Below are positions 49,954 to 61,049 of a stretch of DNA of 64,000 nucleotides, one piece after another. Under the pieces are notes generated by a model that made no database searches, was not told where the DNA came from, and was given only the letters and a program-made list of their open reading frames with translations. Source of the DNA: Mallotus nudiflorus (Eukaryota > Streptophyta > Magnoliopsida > Malpighiales > Euphorbiaceae); assembly GCA_947683625.1 (NCBI GenBank), contig CANTUR010000659.1, positions 372,001-436,000 of the forward strand, written 5' to 3'. Every line of letters begins with the position of its first letter. Within the stretch, counting starts at the first letter, position 1. Both the position numbers and the translations under genes were made by a program.

Positions 49954-51329
49954 TGATATGTAATCTACAAGCATACAAAATTGTACAATTAGTAATTAAA
50001 TATTGATCCCACAGAGATTGTAAATTGAGTATTTTAATACTAACTATGCTTTGTTTATTTAAACAACAAAAAATGGTGTTTTAAAATTAAATAAAGGAAA
50101 TATGAAATAATTGACAATCAATTTAAAAAGCTAGGGCACTTATTATCAATTCAACCATTTCTTAAGAATAATTATTACCTAAGTCATTCCTAACCTTAAT
50201 CCAATTTAAAGGTGTCTAAAGATCCTAGGTTTCCTCTCAGAAAAACCCACAATTAACCAAGTAGATTAACATCTTAGATTTATAGCTCTCACTTACTAAG
50301 TGTTGTTTAACCTGATTTAAAGCTCCAACCCTTAATCAATATTAGTTGCTTAAATGTTTCTTAACTAAAAAGGGTCTAATAGGTTGTTGTTTATATCCAA
50401 TGGAACCAATCTCTCAATCAAGTTTCACTATGTAGATTCAATCAAAGAGTGATCAATCTTATGAAGACGTTAAGTTCAATAACAACCACTAGATTGAGAT
50501 TAATGGCTTAGGTTTAATTGCAATTATTACATGGTTGAATTAATATAAGAATCCTAATAAGAACTTAGCTACTCACGTTGATAATAAGAGACAAAGAAGT
50601 GGAATAAAAGAAAATAAACATCATCATTAATCAAAATACAAATGAATAATAACAAGTATTTAGAAAAACCCCTTGGTAGTAAAAGATTTTTGTTCTTTAA
50701 TCCTTATTTCTTAATCTCCAAAACCAATATAAATAAGCACTAGTTTTTTTTTATCAAAAGAAAGATAAAAACTTATAAAAATCTTAAAAAATTGAATAAT
50801 AATTTATTCCTAGAGGCTAGACATACATAAAACCCTAGCCTCTAGCCTCTTGATATGTTTCCTTTTCAAAAATCCATTAAATCCCCTTTAATCAGTGCTT
50901 TAAAATTCAAATTTTAAAAAACTGCCAGTACGGCACAGGACCATGTGCTTGTCTTCATAACAATCTAGCAATCAGGCATAGCCATGCGCACATGTCCATC
51001 CTTTAATCAAACATGGCCATGTGTAATTATGCATATGACCATACACCTCTTTTAAGCTCAATATTGCTAGATTATGCCTTGAATGCTCCTTGGACACTTT
51101 GATAGCCTTTAGAAGTCCTATACTTCATTCCATCACTATTCTTTGAACACTTAAATGCATAAAAAAAACCAAAAGTAAACCAAAATACTATAAATGAACA
51201 TAAACTCAAGTCATGCAACACAAATATTTAAACTAAAGAAAACTTAACAAAAGATTATAAATACAACTAGAATGACACTTAATTCAAACACATTGAGTGC
51301 CCAAAATAATGCATTTCTCACACTTATTA
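49954..51329 (-). repeat. Element 4 5' LTR (1376 bp)
   Basis: Matches 33901-34888 plus 37055-37460. Minus-strand start at 51329 (TAATAAGTGTGAG), end CATATCA at 49954. Includes the ATGGCCATG-word cluster (50935-51050) and the empty target site of the solo LTR found in the other copy (near 50930). Confidence 0.92.
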
Positions 51330-53475
51330 AAGCTATAGTGAGGTAGGTTGTGCTGAGGTTGTCAAACCAAAGGATTAGTGTTATTGAAAGTGTACCACCA
51401 ATTTCTGTAAATAGAGAATGCAGCCAATGAAGCTCATTGATAGTAGATGCTAATGCCTTGTATTCGGCTTCTATGGAAGAGCATGATGTTGTGTGCTACA
51501 TCTTTGATCTCTAACTGATTAAATTCTATCCCATGTAAATTATGAAACCCAATGTTGATTTCCTGTCATTAACACAACTTGCCCAATTGGCATCACTGAA
51601 AGCTATAATAGAGTTGCATAAAGACTTAGCGATAAGCAACCTAGAATCCATGATGTACTTGAGATATCTTAAAATTCTCTTAATTGCACTTTAATGATTG
51701 TCGCATAGAACATGCATAAATTATAAAGTTTTGTTGATGGCAAAGTAAATGTTAGGATGAGTGAGTGACAAGTATTAGAGTCCACATACCACACTTCAAT
51801 AGAGTGTGGCGTTAAAGAATGAATGACCATCTGAAAGAGAGAGCTTAATGGTCAGAGATTATGGAGTTGAATCATTCTTTACACCTTTTATATTGACCTT
51901 GGATAATAAATTTTGTATGTAAGTAATAAACCTAACTTAGTCTAGTGCACCTCCACGCCTAAAAAATAATGTAACCAAGTGCTTGAGAGTAAAATGAGAT
52001 TTCATGTTGGCAATTACAGAATGTGTAAATGAAGTAGCATTACTTGTCAAGATGATGTCATCAACATATACCAAGTAATATGCAGTGATAGTACCTCAAA
52101 TATAATAAAATAGAGATGAGTTCATTTTGGAAGCCATGAATCAAAAAGAGAGAAGATTGTCTTAAAGGCACTTGAACCATTATCTAGGGGCTTGTTTAAG
52201 GCCAAAGAGAGAGCATTGACATTTGGAAAAAAAATTCAGGTGAGAGGGATCAACAAAATTAATCAATTATTGCATATAAACATCCTCCTCCAAATGGCTA
52301 TAAAGAAACGCATTAGAGACATATAGTTGATGAACATCCCAACCTTGTGAATATATAAGATATTGATAGAGCTAGACTGTTGCGAGTTTAACCACAGGGC
52401 TAAAAGTGTGAGTTTAATCAACAATAGGCCTTTGATGAAAGCCTTTGGCAATAAGGTGTGCTTTATAGTAATTAACTAATCCTTTTTTATTATGTTTGAT
52501 ATGATACACCCATTTATTACCAATTACATTTTGTATTGGTGAAGATGGAACTAATGACCATGTTTGATTGGCCATCAATGCATCATATTTCTCTTTCATT
52601 GCTTGCCACCACTCAGGGTGTTTTTTGGCTTGGGTGTAACAACTTGGTTTGGTATTAATTTATGAAAGAAAGGTGTGAGGTTTTAATGAATTAATTTAGG
52701 ATCGAGTGATCATGGGGTGAGTTTTGGTAGGTTGAGAATGTGTTAGATTATGGGAGTAAAATGTAAGATCAACAATAAGGGGAGGAGATGGGGGAGAAGG
52801 AATATGATGATGCTGATGAGGAAGGGTTATCATTAGGTTCAGTATGGACAGTAGTATAAGGATAAGTGTTAGTGATAGTGCTAGATGTAGTTGAGTTATG
52901 TTAGGATATGTTATTAATGGCATATTATTATGGAATTATAGATGGAATAAGAATCATGGATGGTCTACTTGATACATGAGTCTTGATAGTGTCAACTTAC
53001 TTTAAAAATAGAAAAGCTTATTCATTAAAAAGCATATGACGTGATATATACATTTTTTGAGAGTTGGAATCAAAGAAAATATATCCTTTATGTATCCTTT
53101 TATAGCTAAGAAATATGTAAGGAATAGAATGAGCAGAAATTTTATTTTTTGCATATGGATGAAGCCAACGATAATATAGGTAATAAAAAAATCTCAGATC
53201 ATGATAATTAGGGGTAGTCTTAAACAAACATTCATACGGACTTTTATTTTTGAGGTTTGGAGTTGATAATTGATTAGTAAGGTAGACAATAGTGTCAAAT
53301 GCATGTTGCCAAAAATGGGGTGGAGCAGATGAATGTTGCATGAGTATTAAGCTCATTTATACTTTGTGTCTCTATTTTCTCTCGGCACATCCATTTTGTT
53401 CAGGAGTTTTAGGATAGGAACTTATTTTTGTTATTACATGATCATTAAGATATGTGGTTAAACAATCCAAGTTTT
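51330..53475 (-). pseudogene. Element 5: Ty1/copia integrase, RT and RNase H (right part; left part at 33523-33900)
   Basis: From right to left on the minus strand: integrase end (HVITKISSYPKTPEQNGCAE, then MSLILMQHSSAPPHFWQHAF and KSPYECLFKTTPNYHDLR at 53290-53200); RT (KEKYDALMANQTWSLVP, NKWVYHIKHNKKGLVNYYKA, QCSLFGLKQAPR, LVYVDDIILTSN with the YVDD box intact at about 52060); RNase H (AFSDANWASCVNDRKSTLGF, SSIEAEYKALAST, WFDNLSTTYLTIA). The frame continues at 33900. Stops interrupt RT and RNase H. Everything upstream of the integrase end is missing. The whole element is disrupted by element 4. Confidence 0.92.
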
Positions 53476-53482
53476 AAAATAA

Positions 53483-53735
53483 GAGTTACTTCTTTTATGT
53501 GGTTTACACAATAAAACTCCAATCTCCACCACTCACTTCATTTTTCAACAACTATTGCATGTGAGCATAAGTGCCAAAGTTAGAATCTCTATAGGTCATG
53601 TGGTCCTAACACTTGCTTTCCATTTCCATATTTTTTACCCTACTAGCACACAAATGACTTTGGTTCCATCTTGTTTAATTAACCGTGCCTTTCTTTCTGA
53701 TGTCAAGGAGATCACCGAGGACTTGGAGCTTCAAT
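53483..53735 (+). pseudogene. Element 7 envelope-position ORF, C-terminal fragment
   Basis: The plus-strand frame gives ELLLLCGLHNKTPISTTHFI, FQQLLHVSISAKVRISIGHV and VLTLAFHFHIFYPTS, which aligns with the Athila ORF1 family pattern (ELFxLWCMxNxxKIxxGHF...ISIGGLxTxIAxHF) and with both ORFs of element 4. The frame ends at the TAA after EITEDLELQ (about 53735). The N-terminal half is lost at the junction with element 5. Confidence 0.65.
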
Positions 53736-55138
53736 AATAATGAACATAAACTTATTTTCAAATAAGACAATCTGGCAAGCGAGCCAAAGAGTTCACCCCC
53801 CCCCCCCCTTCTAGAAGAGCTCATGGAAGATGTTTAAGAGGACCCAATGGAGCAAGATGCCTTGTAGCAACCCAATAACAATGGGTGGAGACTAGTGATC
53901 ACCAAGTTAGAATAAATAGAGCGTGATCATAACGCCAAGCATGAAGAGCTTAAAAATGATATAAAAATGTAAGAAATATGCTTGATAGTTTCATGACCAC
54001 CATGGGATATGGTATCCCCTCACCTTCTCCACCACCCCCTATAGGAAGGCAGTAAACTATTTTTCCCTATTGATTTTAACTTCTTTTAGTTCTGCTTTAG
54101 TTTAGTTTAATTTTGCAATTCGTACATTTCACATATATACATTTTTTATTGTGATTTTTGTGTACATTTTTAGGATTATTTTATGTACTTTCGTTGCATT
54201 TAGGTACCCAACACTCATTGAGGACAATGTGTGGGGAGGGGGGGGTATCATTTTGCATCATTTGCATTTTTAGTATATTTTAGGTATATCATGCATTGCA
54301 TTTATGCATTTGTGTAAATTTGACCCAAATTTACACAAATGCATTTTGATACTTGATTCCTAGATTTTTGCACAATTATCTCAGTGATGAATTTGGTGTA
54401 TGTTTATGGTTTTGTTAAGCTTATAATTTTTAATCTTCTATTAATTGTTAGTTTTATATCTCTTAAACTTGGTTAATGTTTTTAGTTAAGATTTTTTTTC
54501 CTTTAATTAACTTAAGATACATTTGTTGGTTGCTTGATCTTGAGTTTGAATCATTGTTTTAGGAATTCATATTGTGAATGAATCAAACTCCAATTTAGGA
54601 TCATTTTTAGATGTATGTGAAAGGAATCATAAAAACACTCTTTTCCATTCTAGTAAAAAAAAAAAGAAAAAAGAGAAAAAAAATGAATAATTGTGCTTAG
54701 GAACTTGAATTCCATCTACTCCAATGCTCTTATACAAGAGTATGAGTATTCAAAGAACCCTCATAAAGTGTTCATGTTGAGTACTTGGGAAAGATAGGGA
54801 ATTACTAAAAGAGGAAAGAAAAGCAAAAAATTTTAAAATAAAGAGGATAGAGTTGATTTCCCCATGCTAAATTAGAACTACCTTAAATTAAAGTCTTTTT
54901 CATTCATGTATATGTTTCCCAAGATTTTGATTTATATTTATGTGACTATGAGTAGATAACATGCTCTTCAGTTAGTAATTTAAAATCTTGACTTGATTTG
55001 TTAATTTTATTTTGAGATTTATAAACTAGCTATTAGGAGAAGATTGTGTTGTATGCTTAATGAAATTTTGGATATACACCTTGTTCATTACTTTGATAAT
55101 ATGTGTTTTTGAGTTTACTTAGGGGCAAGCAAAGATTC
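53736..55138 (+). other. Element 7 3' untranslated region
   Basis: No coding signal. Contains a run of 14 C near 53797-53810, the purine-rich word GTGTGGGGAGGGGGGG (about 54229-54245) after CATTGAGGACAAT, a perfect 18-bp inverted repeat (54304-54344), and A-rich stretches (54655-54685). Confidence 0.65.
54304..54344. repeat. Perfect 18-bp inverted repeat with 5-base loop
   Basis: Left arm ATGCATTTGTGTAAATTT (54304-54321), loop GACCC, right arm AAATTTACACAAATGCAT (54327-54344). The arms are exactly complementary. Confidence 0.97.
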
Positions 55139-55153
55139 AAGTGTGGGAGTATT
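55139..55153 (+). other. Polypurine tract of element 7
   Basis: AAGTGTGGGAGTATT directly before the LTR start TGTTGGTG at 55154. It is preceded by GGGGCAAGCAAAGATTC, the same arrangement as in element 4. Confidence 0.75.
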
Positions 55154-56319
55154 TGTTGGTGTCAAATTATGCATAGTTTTAGTTCTTTAATTTGAATGCA
55201 TTTGCATATCTTCATTAGCTTTTAGTATAGAAAAGTATATAGAAATAGATATGTTTGAGTTTTTTTTATAAGGAAAATAAGTCAAGGAGGTGATTGGTGA
55301 AGATAATAAGTAAAATAAGAGAAAAATAAATAAAGTTGTGTTGACTGTAATTTTATACAAGTTCTAGAGTAGAATTTTAATGATTGAATAAATAGTTAGT
55401 AATAATTGGGAAGAATTTAGGTTTAATTAGGCATTTGTTTAAGCTGGACCTTCATTCTAGTTTTTTATTTGTTTTTAGTTTATTTAAGAATTTTTATTTG
55501 ATATTAATTAGGATTTCCCCTTTTTGTAGGAAAGATTGAAACAAAAGCCTAAAATAGTCAGGAATGCTGAGCATGGCCATGAAATGGGCACGCTTATGCT
55601 CATGTCACGTTTTGAAAGAAGAATCAAGGTAGCATGGCTTAAGCATGACCATGCTGGAAGCCATGTCAACCAACAGAATTGAAGGAGTTATAACACGGGA
55701 TGGAGCACGAGCATGCTAAAAACAGTGCCATCTTCTATCCAAATTGAAGAATCTATAAAAGACCACACGGCTTAAGCACGGGCATGCTTGAAACTATGAC
55801 TGCTTCAATCCAAGTTGAAGAAAATGTTAAAGCTCAACATGGCTTAAGCACAGCCATGCTTGAAGCCATGCCATAAAAGTTAGGATGTGACATGACCATG
55901 CTTAAGCCGTGCTTAGGCCATGTTAAGCATAAAAATATTCTTTTTTAGAGAAAACTCCAAAATTTAAGTCAAATTAGGTTTCCATTGAATTTTCAATATA
56001 AAAGAGGGATAAAAAGGGATTTTTATTCATTCCTTACCAGGGAGAATCATTTTTATTCAGAGAAAACTTCCTTTTTAAGAATTCATGTGCAAGAAGGTTT
56101 TCCATTAGATTTTTCCTATAAAATGGGATACAAAGGAGTTATTGGGGAGCCATTCGGGGTTAGAACACTATTGCTAAAGGAGGTGAAGCATGGAATTAAA
56201 GAGTTTAAGAAGGATTGAAGATTGAAGCAAGCTTTCAATGAGTTTTATCTTTATTTCTTCTTTTTTTTTTATGAATAGCTAAATTAATTAGAGTTTGGTT
56301 TTGGAGTAGCTAGTTAATA
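55154..56319 (+). repeat. Element 7 LTR, interrupted at its right by element 6
   Basis: Starts TGTTGGTGTCAAATTATGC. About four copies of words like CATGGCTTAAGCACGGGCAT alternate through 55565-55925, spaced roughly 65-80 bp. No second LTR copy in the window, so the end is not defined. Confidence 0.65.
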
Positions 56320-56913
56320 TGAAAAAGTCCATAATGGGGGGGGGGTGAATAGGACTATCAAATAAAAATGAGAAATTAAAAGAATTCTTTACAAGAATTG
56401 AATGGAAGTTGAGAAGGAAGAATGAAGAACATAAAAATTTGAGTTCAGATTTAACAACAATCATATGTCTCTACCTAAATTATCCCCAAGTTATGATTTT
56501 CAATTATCCACAATATTATTCACAAGATTGAGATTACATAAGATTTTTATGGCTCACTCTTACAACCTTACAACTTTATTTTTCAAGGCTCACTCACAAA
56601 CCAAATCCCAAGTGTTTCAATGGACAACACTTAAACCAATTCCTTTAAAAATAAATCTCACTTCCCTTTTAATTTATCCCAAGATTTAACATGAAAATAA
56701 ATTCTATTTCTAATACACAACCAACTCTCATAAGAGTTATACAAACAAAGAATTGTTTTAGAGAATTTAAGAGCTCAATTGAAAGCTTAAAAAAGAATGA
56801 ATGATAAACAAGTTTATTTTAACTTCAATTTAGTTCTAAAGGTGTTTATATAAATAAAAACTCAAAAATATAGCTGTTCAAGGTGCAAATAATTTGTCCA
56901 ACATCTATATTTT

Positions 56914-59644
56914 TGTAATATCCCATGTTTTTAAATATATTAATACTGCATCGGGATATGCAATGTTAATAATTTTTGTATATATTTATGATATTTCATG
57001 AGTTGTTATTTAATTAAAATTTATTTTTATTTATTTTATGTTATTTTAAGCACTTTACGTAAAATTTTCTCGGGACTTGCATTTTCGGGAAAATTGACAC
57101 GTAAATTATTTATTATTAATTATTTTAAATAATTTTACGGACTTGCATGAACTCATATATATTTTTAAAGTACTAAATAACGTATATATGTGTATTTATT
57201 TATTTAACTAGGGTTTAATTAATTACCCTAATATTTTATTATTTATTAATTAGTTTTAATATTATTTAATTATTTTTAGTGTATAAATTATTAAAATATT
57301 AAATTATATGTGTGTGAGTTTATATTATTTTAATATATAGTGTAAAAGTATATATATATACATATACATTTAATATTAAACAAAAATATAAAGTTTGATT
57401 AATTTACGGTTTTGCCATTCTCCCCTCTTCTCCCTCCCAATTGCTTCCATCGCCGTTCTGCCACCTGCCATCCCGTTTTCTCATCATCGGTGTGCCTCCC
57501 GGTGTGCCACCTCCTTCCTCCAGCTGTTCTGCCACCAACAGAGCCCATTTCCAATGTCGGGAAGCTCGTTTTGGCCGGAGAAGCTGAAACTTTTCTCACC
57601 GTTGTTCACGGTGTTTCCAGCCACCATTTTCGACACCGTCAGTCTCTTTCTTCTCCTTGAGCTCCAGTGAGTGTGATTCCAAGCTTTGTTTCACTTAAAA
57701 TGGTCTTGATTTGCTTAGGTTTCAATTTTGGTAATTCGGCTATTTAGGGTTCTTGATTTTTTTGAATTTTTAATTGATTGATTCATGAGAAATTCCTTCA
57801 CAAATGTTGTTCCCCTTAGCTTAATCTTCATGTCTGAATTTTTATAGAATTTTTGGGTATTTTTTAATATTTTATTATTATTTTCTAATTTTTGAAAATT
57901 AATTAATTAAATTATGAAATTGTGTTTTATGATAACTATAGGTGTTGAAATGAATTATAGAAATTTATTTGGAATTTTTATGAATTTATATGTATTTATT
58001 TTGAATTTGTTTAGGTTTATGTAATTTTGGAAAATTAGGTTAATTGTGTTTTTAATTGAAATTAATTAGCTAATTGAGTTTAATTATTGATATTATTGAT
58101 AAATATGTTGAGAAAATTAATTTTGTGCAATTATATTATTTTTGGTGAATTTTTGGATTAATTTTAGTATATTTATATATATAGGGGTATTTTGGTAATT
58201 TTACCTTAAATTGGCTAAAAACGTAATTAAATTGGTTTTAATAGTTATTTAAGGTATAAAAACGATTTCTACAAATTATTAAGTATTTTAAACTAATTAA
58301 AACTATTTTTCATAAATTATTTTCAAATATATATATAATATACGATTTTTCTAATAAAATGAGTTTTTATCGGTTTTTGCTGTGCTTTAGGGTTAATTAC
58401 ATAATTTCTACTTATTAAATGTATTTCTATGATATAAGGGTATTTTTGGTATTTCTATATTGTTCTGTGATTGTGGACCTTAGTCGGTAAACTGTAGTTT
58501 GGAGTCCGACCAAGGGGTTATGGATGTGTTTCTATGTCTAATTTTCGAAGTGTGTTTCTTTGCAGGGCCGGCTCTACTCTTTGAGTAGAGAGATGTCCGT
58601 TTTACTGGGGAGGTTTTGTCGAATTTTTAGTAGAATTCTCGTAAAACGTGATGTCCGGTCGAATTCTGATTTAATTCTGTATCTAATACTCTAGATCGAG
58701 TTTCTAGGATTTTTTGCTAGGTTTATTCTGATGTCTGTTATTTATTGTTTGTTTAGTTGCACTGAGACCGAGGCCTAGTGGACCAGGCCTGTCGGACCCA
58801 TCTCGAGGAGTGCACTAAGTGTGAGTTACTATTTTATATATATATGCTTTAGGATGCATGATTTTAGAAATGTAGGTTTTATTTGGATTAAATATGCATA
58901 AATAATTTAATCAGTACTTAAGTTTATTTTTAGTTTATTTTTGATATATTTTGAATTATATGCATGCTTTATTAAACATTTATGTTCAAAATGTTTTTAA
59001 ATATATATTTACTTTATTTTACGATTTAATTGGATTTATTTGACGTATATATACTCGAAATATACTTGGTTTACTTTTGGTATATTTTTAGTATATATAT
59101 GGTTTATGTTGCTATTTTATTCAGTTCATGCATCATTTATTTTTATGAATGTATGTTTTATGTTTTAATGAAGGATATCAATAGAATGTGCTACCTAGTG
59201 GGCAGCACTAGGACCGAGTACGTACCGGTACGCTTATAGCATTTAGGCTATATTACTAACTTGTTCGAGGATATTGATTGGATATGATTATTTGATGTGT
59301 GAGATATGGTTTGGAGGTGTGATTGCTGGAGCTCGGTTGACCTAGTGTCTCGGGGCCAATCACACTGACAGTCGGACTGCTGGAGCTCGATTGACTTAGT
59401 GTCTCAGGGCTAGTCTACTGTCCAAATGGATCAAGTGATTATATATTGGAATAAGTGAGCCTGTATGGCTAGAGTGTTGTCTAACACTGTTTGAGGTTGC
59501 GATATTCTAGGGTTCTATTTGATCCTTCATAAATAGTGATTTTCAATAAAAATATATAAAATGATTTTATTGCATCTGTGTGTATTTGCTTGTATATATA
59601 TACATATTATATATATACTTTTGATTGTGTGCATTGGCATTTAG

Positions 59645-59675
<31 letters not shown>

Positions 59676-60141
59676 AGTTCACTCAGTGAGGTCTGACTCC
59701 GCTCTGTTGACCACTTTTCAGGAGAGTCTTCTTCCTCAGACCTCAGTAGCAGGCCTGTACGCCGGATTTCTTTCGCCCCGGCTTCTTTATGTAAAATGCT
59801 TATCTGAGTCTTGAGTTTTATTTTATAATCTAGACATAGCGGTAGTTGTACATAAATTATGGGTTTTATGTATTATATTTGTGTGAGTTATGTACTTTGA
59901 ATATTTGAACTGAAACTTGTATTAACGGATTTATTTATATATATGAGATATGGATTTGATTTAAATCCCGTGGTGGATTAGTATTTTGATATTTATGATT
60001 TTATTTCCGCTGCATTAAGTGTTGTTGTTATTATTATTGTATGTTTTATTTTATTTTATTTTTAGGCTTGCTACGGGTTCCAGATTCGAAAGAATTCCCG
60101 TTCCCTAGCGTTGGTCATGACCCTTGTTTTGGGTCGTGACA
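56914..60141 (+). repeat. Chromovirus-type solo LTR nested in element 6 LTR, TSD ATTTT
   Basis: Starts TGTAATATCCCATG and ends GGGTCGTGACA (3228 bp), with ATTTT at 56909-56913 and again at 60142-60146. It shares the chromovirus LTR layout: C-rich leader-like stretch (57410-57680), GTCCGTTTTAC...CGTAAAACGTGA (58597-58652), two subrepeats (59328-59412), a TA run (59647-59671) and CTCAGTGAGGTCTGACT (59683-59699). TSD and canonical TG...CA ends are intact, so it may be one of the youngest insertions here. The frames at 57395-57670 lie in the C-rich stretch and are not genes. Confidence 0.95.
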
Positions 60142-60184
60142 ATTTTGAATTCAATGTTTATAATTTTGAATTATTGTAGGTGAT

Positions 60185-60740
60185 GCTGTCAAACAACTAT
60201 ACATGGTTTGAAACCATAATTGGATATTGAAGACGTTTGATTTTACCCACTCTTTCTTCACAAAAGTTGTAGATATTTGACCTATATTTCTATATCATTT
60301 AGAATCATCTCAATTGAACTTTTGTAGCTCAAGATATGTCAAAAATACTAAGAGATGTCAAATCTAAAATGCAGACTACTGTTAGACATCTATACATAAG
60401 TTGAACCTGTGATTTTATATTAAAGAAATTTTAATTTGCCTAAAATTTCTTCATATCATTTTTAATCACCTCAATTTAACTTATGTAGTTCAAGATATGT
60501 CCAAAATAATAAGAGCTGTGCAATCTAAAATGCAAAATACTATTAGACAGTTATGCACAAGTTGAACCCGTGATTCTATATTGAAGACATTTGAATTTGC
60601 CCAAAATTTGTTCACTAAAGTTGTATATGTTTGACTTATATTTTGATATCATTTTTAATCACCTCAATTGGACATCTGAAGCTCAAGATATGTTCAAAAT
60701 ACAAAGAGCTGTGCAATACGAAATCGCAGACATATACGTT
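60185..60740. repeat. Three tandem subrepeats in element 6 LTR (160-195 bp)
   Basis: The words CTCAAGATATGT and GTTGAACC.GTGATT recur three times: CAAGATATGT near 60332, 60492 and 60687; the second block near 60210, 60402 and 60562. The units are diverged and A/T-rich. Confidence 0.8.
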
Positions 60741-61034
60741 GATTTCGACTCAATATTTATATACCCAAATGAACTCAAATTTTGACAAATAAGCCCAATT
60801 CAGAAAACTAAAGATGTCAAATTTAAGTGTGAGGAAGATAATTTTCACATTATAAAGCTTTAAGGATGTTAAAAGCCTCCTTGAATCTCAGAGGTCGAAT
60901 TAACCCAAGATAATCATACTTCATTTTAACTTCTAATAGAGTCCTAACCTATACACACTTAAACAAACAAATTAAATGCTCAAAATTAAGTTTTTTAACA
61001 TCAAAATTAAGATTGATTATTGCTAAGGTCAACA

Positions 61035-61049
61035 ATCTCCCCCTTTTTG
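61035..61049 (-). other. Polypurine tract of element 6
   Basis: Minus strand CAAAAAGGGGGAGAT directly before LTR start TGTTGACC at 61034. Confidence 0.9.

Larger units (their letters stand above)
33901..51329 (-). mobile_element. Element 4: Athila-like Ty3/gypsy retrotransposon with two envelope-position ORFs, twice interrupted
   Basis: Minus-strand order: 5' LTR (51329-49954), tRNA-Asp type PBS, gag, DLGAS protease, RT, RNase H, integrase, two Athila ORF-type genes, PPT, 3' LTR (37460-33901). Target-site duplication GAGCT (33896-33900) / AAGCT (51330-51334), one mismatch. Solo LTRs sit at 34889-37049 inside the 3' LTR and at 44889-47028 inside RT. No chromodomain follows integrase. The Athila-like protease and RT motifs and the ORF after pol fit the Athila/Tat group. 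All ORFs are broken. Confidence 0.93.
53476..56319 (+). mobile_element. Element 7: 5'-truncated Athila-like element (plus strand)
   Basis: It begins within an Athila ORF-type coding segment that abuts the broken copia integrase, continues through a 3' untranslated region and PPT, and enters an LTR at 55154. No gag or pol is present. The right end is interrupted or truncated where element 6 starts at 56320. Confidence 0.78.
56320..61034 (-). repeat. Element 6 3' LTR, split by a solo LTR
   Basis: Minus-strand start TGTTGACCTTAGC at 61034; the other terminus is TGAAAAAGTCC on the plus strand at 56320, followed by a run of ten G and TGAATAGG. Without the insert it is about 1.48 kb. The portion 60185-60740 contains three tandem units. 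Confidence 0.83.

Noticed and set aside
57395..57670. Two overlapping open frames that look gene-like
   Set aside because: Located in the C-rich leader-like part of a solo LTR; equivalent regions in the other LTRs are not conserved as protein.
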